The notes: generated from the letters alone by a model not told the origin. 6,593 bases of DNA from Oligoflexia bacterium (GCA_903854365.1 CAINWE010000430.1:1-6593), one strand, 5' to 3'; shown: positions 1 to 5,399, numbered from the stretch's first letter. Made by a program: numbers and translations.

Positions 1-1
1 C

Positions 2-103
2 CTTGAAGCTTGGCTCTATGAAAACGGGCCATCCCCCTTTAAGCCTCAAGAGGCGAAAAAAGAGACCGAAGAGTGTGTCAGTTTAGACAAAAAAGCGGCT
101 TGA
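2..103 (+). CDS. C-terminal end of an unrecognised protein (partial, 5' end outside window)
   Basis: Frame 2 is open from the window edge to a TGA at 101-103 and gives 33 residues. They start LEAWLYENGPSPF and run into a charged tail rich in Lys and Glu that ends in DKKAA. Aromatic and proline-containing sequence followed by a charged, probably disordered tail is what the end of a real protein looks like. The competing frame 3 reading is an unlikely run of Lys and Arg. I do not recognise the family, and no function can be assigned from this fragment. A short GCCTC/GAGGC inverted repeat at 43-54 lies inside the coding tail; its loop is too small and it has no T-tract, so it is not the terminator. 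Confidence 0.5.
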   Translation, partial: LEAWLYENGPSPFKPQEAKKETEECVSLDKKAA

Positions 104-369
104 ATCCCTGACAGAATTAATCACTCCCTACAGATCATGACAATAAAATTTAATTTCTTCATAATTTAAGTATATCAATTCAATGAGTGAAGTTCAATGC
201 GTCCAAAAATACACACCCATGCGCATTTATTGCTAATGGAGACATCGCAATTGAGGTTAAGTCGGGTAGAGGCGGCGGCTTACCTCAAGAAGGCAGCTGT
301 CTCTTGATCAAGCATCTTCGCACAAAATCCCTTGGGTCAGTTTGCAAGTCGATGTAAAGTCTAGGGTTT
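104..369. other. Intergenic region upstream of the glycosyltransferase gene
   Basis: These 266 bases hold no convincing gene. The left part (about 140-200) is AT-rich and could carry a promoter, but no hexamer pair is clear. At 285-307 an inverted repeat TCAAGA...TCTTGA flanks a CAGCTG core, and it overlaps a CTTGATCAAG palindrome at 303-312, 60-85 bases before the glycosyltransferase start. It could be a regulator site, although short dyads of this size also arise by chance. No good intrinsic terminator for the upstream gene is visible. Confidence 0.4.
197..307 (+). CDS. Possible small ORF (36 aa), doubtful
   Basis: An ATG at 197 opens a 36-codon frame ending in TGA at 305-307, with a second in-frame ATG at 236. 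A weak purine stretch (GAGTGAAG) precedes the first ATG. The C-terminal half contains LSRVEAAAYL, which resembles the first helix of excisionase/MerR-type helix-turn-helix domains (pattern LSxxEAAxYL), but the frame stops before the recognition helix. It may be a gene remnant, a leader peptide of the next gene or chance; chance is the most likely. Confidence 0.15.
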   Translation: MRPKIHTHAHLLLMETSQLRLSRVEAAAYLKKAAVS

Positions 370-1938
370 ATGGATTCCAACGAACGGTCTGCGAAGTGGA
401 AAGCCGCGTTTTGGTGGGTGAGTGGTTTATCGCTCTGCGTCAAGCTTGGGATTGCGCTGAGGGTGCCGCTTACGGGGGATGAGGCGTATTACGTGATGTG
501 GGGTAAGTACCCGGCTCTGGGGTATTATGATCAGCCGCCAATGATAGGTTGGATGTTGGCGGTGATGCGGATTTTTGGGACGCACCGCGCGATTTTGCGG
601 CTCCCGGCGATTTTGCTCAGTTCTGTGCTCGGGGTTTTTTTGGTGGATATCCTGCGAAGGCGAGGACCTGGTCTGGAGGTGGAGCGCCGGGCCTATTTAG
701 GCGGGATTTTGTTCCTCTTGGCTCCGATTCATTTTCTTTTGCCGATCCTGAGTACGGATGTTCCTTTGGTTTTTTTCTCATTCCTGGGTTTTTATTTCTT
801 TCACAGGGCTTTGAGCGAAACGAGGCAGAAGCTGAGTCAGATCTTGGCCGCCGGCGCAGGGTCATGTCTTGGACTTGCGTTTTTGTCGAAGTATTTTGTT
901 ATCCTATTGATATTTAGTTTGTTGATCTACTTTTTTAGTCCAATTCTGACCAAGAAGAGGGTGAAGCACCGGCTTATACTTTTAGGTATTGGCTTTGGTT
1001 CAGCTTTGCCATTTTTGTGGATCCATCTGTATTGGAACGCGAAACATTGCTGGATTAATTTTGTTTTCAATACCTCAAGTAGAAATGTAGGCGCGACGGT
1101 GAGCTTTGATCAAGTGCTCGAGTATTTGAGGTTTCAGTTGATTTTGATTGGACCGGTAACGGCCATTTTCATGGCTCTGTCGTGGAATCGAATACGTGGG
1201 CTTCTGCAAGAGTCCCTTGGAGTTTTAGCGAGTTTAAGTTTTTTAGTTCCTCTTTTGATTTTGGGCGTTTGTTCTTTTCAATTCCGGCAGGGCTTTCATT
1301 GGACGCTTTCGTTTTACTCTTTTTTATATGTGATTCTCGCGCTGCTTTTGTCAGAAAAGCATCTCCAGGCTGCCGTTCGATGGTCTGGGATTTGGACCGC
1401 TCTGGTGACTGCCTCGGTGCTGGTCGTGTTATCGTTGCCAGTTGAAACGTGGAGCAGTCAATCCCTCTACCCGGGGCTAAAAACTTATCTTGCGGCACCT
1501 CAGTTGAGTCAAATTTTAGAGCCATATCAACCTGAGTTTGCCCTGGCGGCAGATGGTTATACCGAAGCGGCGCTCTTGGAAGCTACGTCAACGGCGCGGA
1601 TTCACGTTTTCGGAGAAGGGGTAGTGTTTGGGCGGCAAGATGATCTTTTGACGGATTTTCGCCAACTTTCGGGCAAAAGTATTTTGATTTTTACGCGACA
1701 TGGTCGGCATTTAAATGAGTATGAACCTTATTTTGAAAAAATCGTAGAGCGCGAAATCGAGGTCGACGGGAAGATTTACCGATTGTTCCTAGGTCATCAA
1801 TTTAAATATCCGGTTTATCGAGATCGCATTTTGGCCCTCGTGCGGCACAACTATTATTCGAATAGGGTCGGGATATTTAATCAATCTCAGTGCCCAATTA
1901 CTGGAAAATACTTTGATTTAAATACTGATTTTAATTAA
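370..1938 (+). CDS. GT39/ArnT-like polytopic membrane glycosyltransferase
   Basis: The 522-residue protein matches the PMT_2/ArnT-type glycosyltransferase family, inner-membrane enzymes that move a sugar from a polyprenyl-phosphate carrier to an acceptor on the periplasmic side. After the first membrane helix (about 12-31) comes the family motif GDEAYY (36-41), whose Asp37/Glu38 sit in the catalytic first periplasmic loop. It is followed by LGYYDQPPM (50-58), an Arg-Leu-Pro at 77-79, STDVPLVFF (128-136) and LSKYF (172-176). About nine to eleven hydrophobic segments run to about residue 357, and a soluble, probably periplasmic domain fills 358-522. The ATG at 370 has only a close, weak AGGG (363-366). 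Length and start fit the family. The gene is followed after 42 bases by the CBS gene on the same strand. The acceptor (lipid A, other glycolipid or protein) and the sugar cannot be read from the sequence; no lipid A modification genes are adjacent. Confidence 0.88.
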   Translation: MDSNERSAKWKAAFWWVSGLSLCVKLGIALRVPLTGDEAYYVMWGKYPALGYYDQPPMIGWMLAVMRIFGTHRAILRLPAILLSSVLGVFLVDILRRRGPGLEVERRAYLGGILFLLAPIHFLLPILSTDVPLVFFSFLGFYFFHRALSETRQKLSQILAAGAGSCLGLAFLSKYFVILLIFSLLIYFFSPILTKKRVKHRLILLGIGFGSALPFLWIHLYWNAKHCWINFVFNTSSRNVGATVSFDQVLEYLRFQLILIGPVTAIFMALSWNRIRGLLQESLGVLASLSFLVPLLILGVCSFQFRQGFHWTLSFYSFLYVILALLLSEKHLQAAVRWSGIWTALVTASVLVVLSLPVETWSSQSLYPGLKTYLAAPQLSQILEPYQPEFALAADGYTEAALLEATSTARIHVFGEGVVFGRQDDLLTDFRQLSGKSILIFTRHGRHLNEYEPYFEKIVEREIEVDGKIYRLFLGHQFKYPVYRDRILALVRHNYYSNRVGIFNQSQCPITGKYFDLNTDFN

Positions 1939-1980
1939 ATTTGATTCAAATCAGACTAAAATCCGAATAAAATAGAAGAT

Positions 1981-2826
1981 ATGGCATCGAAAATCACCCC
2001 TTCGCCGGCCCTCATTACTCGAGAAGATACTCCTTTATCCGAGTGCATTAATTTGATGAATGATAATCGGGCGGGTTCGATCCTGGTGATTAGTGCCCAT
2101 GGTCAGGCAGATCTCGTTGGGATTTTTACTGAGCGTGATTTGCTCGTGAAATTCAGTGAAATTCGGGAAAAGCAACTCTGGGAGGGACCGATTCGGCAGG
2201 TGATGACCGCTCCTGTGAAGACCCTGGACGCTTCCCAATTGGATCAGGCAGCCCAGTTTATGCTCAAGCATCATTTTAGGCATGTTCCCGTGACTTTGAC
2301 GGATGCTGCTCAAAAGCGAACGATCCTCACGGGTGTGATTTCGATGCGAGACGTATTTAAAGCGTTTGCGAACGAGTCTGGGGGAGGGGCCTCTTGGTTG
2401 ACCCGAGCCTCTCGTGGGGATTCAGGTCGTGACCTGGCGCAGCGCAAGGTGAGCATCTTTTCAAAAGATCAGAATTTTTCGAGTTTCTTAAAAAAGATGT
2501 TCACAGATTTTGCCTTGGGGGCAGTCACTCTGATTGAGTTTGCCAAAGCTTCGACTTTGACTGCTGATATTTTGATTTTGGATTTAGATGGTCTTGAGGT
2601 GGCAATTTGGACCCAATATTTGAAGAAACTGAACCAAGATCCGACTGTAAAAGCTGCCGTTGTGGTTTTTGATCCGGCGCTTCAGTCTGCAGGTGTGGGC
2701 GAAATTTTGGAGAAAATCGGGCAATCCGGTAAATTTTCGATTTTCCGTAAGCCAATTGATATTCTGACTTTTTTTGAGCGTTTGAGTAACTTGGGTTTTG
2801 ACACTGCTCCCCCGTCTGATGCGTAG
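1981..2826 (+). CDS. Two-CBS-domain protein fused to a degenerate receiver domain
   Basis: The 281-residue soluble protein has a CBS pair at about 5-130, with the typical strand-helix blocks GIFTERDLL (47-55) and GVISMRDVF (118-126) and an RHVPV strand at 100-104. CBS pairs generally bind adenine nucleotides and act as energy or ligand sensors. After a Gly/Ser-rich linker (132-153), residues 155-271 look like a CheY-type receiver. Asp201 in LILDLDG occupies the phospho-acceptor position and FRKPID (255-260) carries the conserved Lys-Pro. The acidic pair that binds magnesium is replaced by Ser161-Lys162, and the switch Thr/Ser is not evident (VVFDP, 228-232). Phosphorylation is therefore doubtful, and a pseudo-receiver protein-interaction role is more likely. 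There is no DNA-binding or enzymatic output domain. The SD is weak (GAAGAT). A TAAAAT at 1957-1962 could be a -10 box, or the gene may be read through from the glycosyltransferase. The stop codon abuts that of the convergent argR-like gene. Confidence 0.9.
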   Translation: MASKITPSPALITREDTPLSECINLMNDNRAGSILVISAHGQADLVGIFTERDLLVKFSEIREKQLWEGPIRQVMTAPVKTLDASQLDQAAQFMLKHHFRHVPVTLTDAAQKRTILTGVISMRDVFKAFANESGGGASWLTRASRGDSGRDLAQRKVSIFSKDQNFSSFLKKMFTDFALGAVTLIEFAKASTLTADILILDLDGLEVAIWTQYLKKLNQDPTVKAAVVVFDPALQSAGVGEILEKIGQSGKFSIFRKPIDILTFFERLSNLGFDTAPPSDA

Positions 2827-3294
2827 CTAGGTATCTGAGTCCGACGTGTTCTTAAATCCAAGGAGGTGACAAACCAGCTCGTAGGTTTTGGTGATCGTTC
2901 GCGTAGAGCGAGGCGTGACGAAGACCGTGTTTTCTCCCGCAACTGTGCCTAAAATTTCAAGATCTTGTTCGTGCGTGTCGATTCGATCTCCGACGAAAGA
3001 GGCGAGTCCTCCGACGGTTTTGATGACAATGAGAGATTCGTTCCTGCGGATGCTGACGACTGACAGTCTAGTGATTTCTCGGGTCACATCGACTTCGCTG
3101 AGCTCATAGGCGAGCTGATCTTTGATCTTTTTCTTCACAATGCCCATCTCGCGGATATCTCGGGAGATCATCGATTGATTGGTCTCGATTTGGTACTCGG
3201 TCCAGAGAAGCTCAACGAGCTGTTGCTGATTTTCAATGGCGTGATTTTTGATGAGAGCTTGAATGGCTTCCCGCCTCTTGTTCGAGTCGATCAT
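2827..3294 (-). CDS. argR: ArgR-family arginine repressor homologue
   Basis: From the ATG at 3294 the protein has 155 residues, the normal ArgR length. The N-terminal winged helix (about 4-60) carries the recognition segment QSMISRDIREMG (40-51), matching the family pattern ATxSRDIxELG. The C-terminal oligomerisation and arginine-binding domain (about 76-146) has LIVIKTVGG (88-96) and EILGTVAGENT (113-123). In Escherichia coli ArgR the last motif reads AGDDT, and the two Asp contact L-arginine; here they are Glu121 and Asn122, so co-repressor affinity or specificity may differ. The frame is open 28 codons further upstream, but that extension lies wholly inside the preceding gene and is not ArgR-like. 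A purine-rich AAGGTAGGA sits just before 3294. The start is 5 bases after the stop of the carrier-like gene, so the two are very probably co-transcribed and translationally coupled. It is expected to bind DNA as a hexamer, possibly autoregulating this operon. Confidence 0.9.
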   Translation of the reverse strand: MIDSNKRREAIQALIKNHAIENQQQLVELLWTEYQIETNQSMISRDIREMGIVKKKIKDQLAYELSEVDVTREITRLSVVSIRRNESLIVIKTVGGLASFVGDRIDTHEQDLEILGTVAGENTVFVTPRSTRTITKTYELVCHLLGFKNTSDSDT

Positions 3295-3299
3295 GGGTC

Positions 3300-4337
3300 C
3301 TACCTTAGCTCTTCGATAGCGCTTTGTGGTTTCGGTTTGTGGGCATCCACATAATACGCCATGAAGGCCACATCGCAAACGCCAGCAATCACGGATCTCA
3401 AAAGGGCAGGTTTCCAGCCATAGTAGAGTCCTTGGGTGCCCATTTTTTGCATCGCATCCCGGAGTTCTGGTCCGTTCCAGTTTTGCTGCTCTACAATCAT
3501 TTTTGTTCGGATATTAGCAAAAGGAAGGACTAAGGCAGTCTCCAGGCTCCCGAGAATCAGTCCGAGAACAGGGAGGTAAGTAGCCTCGTGCTTTTCTCCG
3601 AAGTAATGGTTTGCGAGTCTTCTCCCTTCGTTTTGGCCGACGAGAAAGAGGCTCCATCCCAGGAGTTGTTCCGCGTAAAAAGGGCTGCATCCTTGGTATG
3701 GATTGGATCTGAGCCATTTTTTGAGAAGTCTTTGAGGGGAGGTCGTTCTAGAGGAGGGTTCGTTCGGATAGTTGGCCGCGAGAGCTAAGTCAGCTCCAGT
3801 CGGAGTCGGGACTAGGTTAAGAATCGTTTGTACCTTCATTTTTTCTACGGGGGCTAAAACCGTCGTGTCCACGCAGGCAACGGCGACGGCAATGGCGCAG
3901 TTTTTGAGATTTTTTGAGGGGTCGATCTCATTCAACTGGGTCAAGCTGGGCTGATTTTGCAGACCCTGAATGAGCGACCATTGGTAGAGGTTTTTGGCAA
4001 AGGTGCGACAGTAGGCTGGACCCCAGCCCCGGTAAAAGCCAGCGATGCCCTCCTGGCGATAGATCGACTGGCAGGCTTGAAGAAAGTGAGTTTGGGCATG
4101 GGCTTGCATTCGTACTGAGGCGTTCTCTGCGGGAAATTCCACGGCGGTGGTCAGCAAAGATTTTTGTGTACTAAAAGTGCAAAGCCCTAACCATCCGGCC
4201 CCGGGCTCGTCCTCCATTGCAGTGCGGGTGATGTTGTTTTCTGTAGGCGAGTCTTCCTCTTGGCCAGGCCAGGCCGTGGCCGACGTAAAGAGAGATAAGA
4301 TCAAAATGATTAAAAAACTCAGCGCTCGAGTGTGCAA
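3300..4337 (-). CDS. Mitochondrial carrier (SLC25)-like protein with signal peptide
   Basis: The 345-residue protein shows three repeats of about 90-100 residues, the hallmark of the mitochondrial carrier family: six-helix transporters that exchange small metabolites such as nucleotides, carboxylates or amino acids. Repeat 1 (about 48-128) has PAENASVRMQ (69-78) and GFYRGWGPAYCR (100-111). Repeat 2 (about 143-243) has PVEKMKVQ (163-170). Repeat 3 (about 252-335) has PFANIRTKM (272-280) and GLYYGWKPALLR (303-314). Even helices end in ExxR (237-240) and DxxK (331-334), as in the cytoplasmic gate network. Residues 1-22 look like a Sec signal peptide: Arg4, a hydrophobic stretch 5-19 and an Ala-Thr-Ala cleavage site before Trp23. 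A polar linker (23-46) follows. The start is TTG, chosen for its good SD and because the next Met (41) would remove the signal peptide. It is the first gene of a two-gene unit with argR. The substrate is unknown. Membership is judged by eye from repeated motifs; an effector role, as for Legionella LncP, is an alternative. Confidence 0.85.
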   Translation of the reverse strand: MHTRALSFLIILILSLFTSATAWPGQEEDSPTENNITRTAMEDEPGAGWLGLCTFSTQKSLLTTAVEFPAENASVRMQAHAQTHFLQACQSIYRQEGIAGFYRGWGPAYCRTFAKNLYQWSLIQGLQNQPSLTQLNEIDPSKNLKNCAIAVAVACVDTTVLAPVEKMKVQTILNLVPTPTGADLALAANYPNEPSSRTTSPQRLLKKWLRSNPYQGCSPFYAEQLLGWSLFLVGQNEGRRLANHYFGEKHEATYLPVLGLILGSLETALVLPFANIRTKMIVEQQNWNGPELRDAMQKMGTQGLYYGWKPALLRSVIAGVCDVAFMAYYVDAHKPKPQSAIEELR

Positions 4338-4343
4338 CCTGTT

Positions 4344-4348
4344 CTCCC
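4344..4348 (-). promoter_or_regulatory. Shine-Dalgarno GGGAG fixing the TTG start of the carrier-like gene
   Basis: Read leftward, GGGAG is followed by the six bases AACAGG and then TTG at 4337-4335. The spacing is near ideal and no ATG or GTG start with a comparable site is nearby. This supports initiation at TTG, a weak start codon that may keep expression low. Confidence 0.65.
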
Positions 4349-4372
4349 AGTTTAAGTGAGTTTTGTTTTGAC

Positions 4373-4396
4373 TATTTATGCAAAATTGCGTGAATA
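4373..4396. promoter_or_regulatory. Imperfect dyad, candidate operator of the carrier-argR operon
   Basis: The arms TATTTATGCA (4373-4382) and TGCGTGAATA (4387-4396) match as an inverted repeat at 8 of 10 positions around an AAAT centre. The dyad ends 36 bases upstream of the TTG start, where a promoter is expected; leftward, CATAAA inside it could serve as a -10 box. ArgR sites (ARG boxes) contain TGAAT and ATTCA half-sites. TGAAT occurs here, but the arms are arranged outward, unlike a single canonical ARG box. The rest of the 4338-4517 gap holds a run of seven A/T bases at 4396-4402 and ACTTGA repeated 13 bases apart (leftward strand, about 4427-4445). No clear terminator for the BLUF gene is visible. 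Confidence 0.35.
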
Positions 4397-4517
4397 AAAA
4401 AACAAGAAGACGGTGATTACTCGTTTCAAGTATTTAAGTCAAGTGCACAGGTGAGAAAAAGTCGTTTAGCTACCTTGGGGTGGTGCGACTGCCTGGGGGT
4501 TGGCGCTGATTCGCAAA

Positions 4518-4973
4518 TCAGGTGGGTGCCGGCTTGGGTGTCTTATTTTCGGGGGGGTCTGTGGGGATATGTTCGCGCAGCGATAGCATCATTCTGAGTG
4601 CTGTCTCTCCGCTCATGAGGTAAGGGTCAAAAGTTTCAGTGCCTGAGAACCGAGCTACAGCTTTGTTTGCAGCTTTTGTGAGGAGGATGAGTTTCATAGA
4701 GAATCGATCAAATTCTCTTTCGTGGATCGAATCATACTTTAAGATCGTGATTTCTTCATGTCGTGGATCTCGAGAAATTTTTTGAAACAGGGCGTTCACT
4801 CGGTCTCGATCACCCTCGAGGCATTGTAAGAATTTTCGACTACCGAAACAGAGCATTCCAGTCACTTGCCATTTGACATTGTTTGCGTGTGAAGTGGCAT
4901 GGATTTTGTTGATTTCGGAATGATCAATTCCGGCTTTGAACGCACTTGTGTAAATAATTCGAACCATAGTCAT
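4518..4973 (-). CDS. Short BLUF-domain blue-light sensor
   Basis: The 151-residue protein carries a BLUF domain at residues 4-95, which binds FAD and senses blue light by rearranging hydrogen bonds around the flavin. Aligned without gaps to the numbering of AppA (offset 13), Tyr8, Asn32 and Gln50 match the flavin-contacting Tyr21, Asn45 and Gln63, and Met93 matches Met106. The semi-conserved Trp104 is replaced by Phe91. Other family blocks are TGML (38-41), FLQCLEG (48-54) and DPRH (69-72). Residues 96-151 are a short helical extension and a Pro/Lys-rich tail, with no GGDEF, EAL or other output domain, so it probably acts by binding a partner. Two ATG codons (4973 and 4967) are possible starts; neither has a clear SD. 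It lies 180 bases upstream of the carrier-like gene on the same strand and is divergent from the glucoamylase gene. Confidence 0.94.
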   Translation of the reverse strand: MTMVRIIYTSAFKAGIDHSEINKIHATSHANNVKWQVTGMLCFGSRKFLQCLEGDRDRVNALFQKISRDPRHEEITILKYDSIHEREFDRFSMKLILLTKAANKAVARFSGTETFDPYLMSGETALRMMLSLREHIPTDPPENKTPKPAPT

Positions 4974-5111
4974 GTTTTGAATATCGGATTTACCTAATAA
5001 ATTTTGAATTTTTTATAGAATTTATGACGCAACCTTAATTTCGATATTTTTGAATTAAATTTAAAAATGAGCCCGATTTTGTTGGTAATAAACTAATTTA
5101 GTGATATTCCA

Positions 5112-5134
5112 TTAGTGCTGCAGCACTTAGTGCT
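5112..5134. repeat. 14-base perfect palindrome plus direct repeat
   Basis: AGTGCTGCAGCACT at 5114-5127 is its own reverse complement. The octamer TTAGTGCT occurs at 5112-5119 and again at 5127-5134, giving three AGTGCT/AGCACT half-sites in 23 bases. The layout suits a dimeric regulator with an extra half-site. The regulator is unknown, and the target could be the BLUF gene, the glucoamylase gene or the downstream structured element. Confidence 0.45.
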
Positions 5135-5162
5135 TTGTTATGAATTTTATTCTTATGGTTTG

Positions 5163-5298
5163 GGCGGGGAGAGAGCGCTTGGTTAATTTAGGGGTGTTGA
5201 GGCTGAGTCGGACTGCGACTGCATTCAACTCCAAGCGCTCTCGTTTGATTCCCTTCATGCGGGAAATCTTCTCGAGATTCGGATCTTAAGAGTCCGCC
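5163..5298. other. Nested inverted-repeat element, possible structured RNA
   Basis: A perfect 12-bp inverted repeat pairs GAGAGCGCTTGG (5171-5182) with CCAAGCGCTCTC (5231-5242). Inside it GTTGA (5196-5200) pairs with TCAAC (5225-5229), then AGTCG (5206-5210) with CGACT (5216-5220) around a GACTG loop. Downstream are GATTCCC/GGGAAATC (5247-5268, one bulge) or, alternatively, AATCT/AGATT (5265-5279), then CGGA/TCCG (5280-5283 with 5293-5296). GGCGG (5163-5167) could close the whole with CCGCC (5294-5298), competing with the last hairpin. No T-run follows the main stem on either strand and no gene ends here, so it is not an obvious terminator. A small RNA, a regulatory element or a small palindromic repeat are all possible, and the strand is undetermined. 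It does not match tmRNA, RNase P, SRP or 6S RNA as far as I can tell by eye. Confidence 0.45.
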
Positions 5299-5331
5299 GG
5301 TAAAAAAACGTTCTTAAATTCTTGATTTTCC

Positions 5332-5360
5332 TTGGAAACCGAATCGTTCAATTCTATAAA
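5332..5360 (+). promoter_or_regulatory. Candidate sigma-70-type promoter of the glucoamylase gene
   Basis: TTGGAA (5332-5337) and TATAAA (5355-5360) are separated by 17 bases; they match the -35 consensus at four and the -10 consensus at five of six positions. Transcription would begin near 5367 and give a leader of about 33 bases that contains the AGGGGGA ribosome site (5387-5393). This leader would exclude the folded element upstream. Confidence 0.5.
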
Positions 5361-5399
5361 TTAGGTAGCTTCAGAAATGTCTGGGCAGGGGGAATTGTG

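Larger units (their letters stand above)
4974..5399. other. Divergent intergenic region between BLUF and glucoamylase genes
   Basis: These 426 bases contain no convincing protein gene. The left part (4974-5100) is very AT-rich and should hold the leftward BLUF promoter; TATAAA on the minus strand at 5017-5012 is the best -10 candidate, without a clear -35. The middle has a palindrome with a direct repeat (5112-5134) and a GC-richer folded element (5163-5298). The right end has a plausible rightward promoter for the glucoamylase gene. The last three are listed separately. Confidence 0.6.

Noticed and set aside
617..865. Open frame on the minus strand inside the glycosyltransferase gene
   Set aside because: Arg/Pro/Ser-rich composition typical of an antisense shadow, no SD, and the overlapped gene has clear family motifs.
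1169..1525. 118-codon minus-strand frame inside the glycosyltransferase gene
   Set aside because: Low-complexity Lys/Ser/Glu-rich translation opposite membrane helices, with no recognisable domain; a shadow of the real gene.
1925..1954. CTGATTT/AAATCAG dyad just after the glycosyltransferase gene as a terminator
   Set aside because: The stem is AT-rich and short with a 16-base loop, and no T-tract follows; at most a weak structure between two probably linked genes.
3295..3378. N-terminal extension of the ArgR-like protein by 28 codons
   Set aside because: It overlaps the carrier-like gene, is Cys/Arg-rich, unlike ArgR, and the ATG at 3294 gives the normal 155-residue length with a purine-rich site before it.
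4366..4400. Rightward promoter TTGACT with a 17-base spacer upstream of the BLUF gene's 3' end
   Set aside because: The -10 position reads TGAATA, a poor match, and there is no plus-strand gene to drive.
5171..5250. 12-bp hairpin as a rho-independent terminator
   Set aside because: Only TCGTTTGATT follows it on the plus strand and no T-run on the minus strand, the loop region is 48 bases, and no annotated gene ends here.
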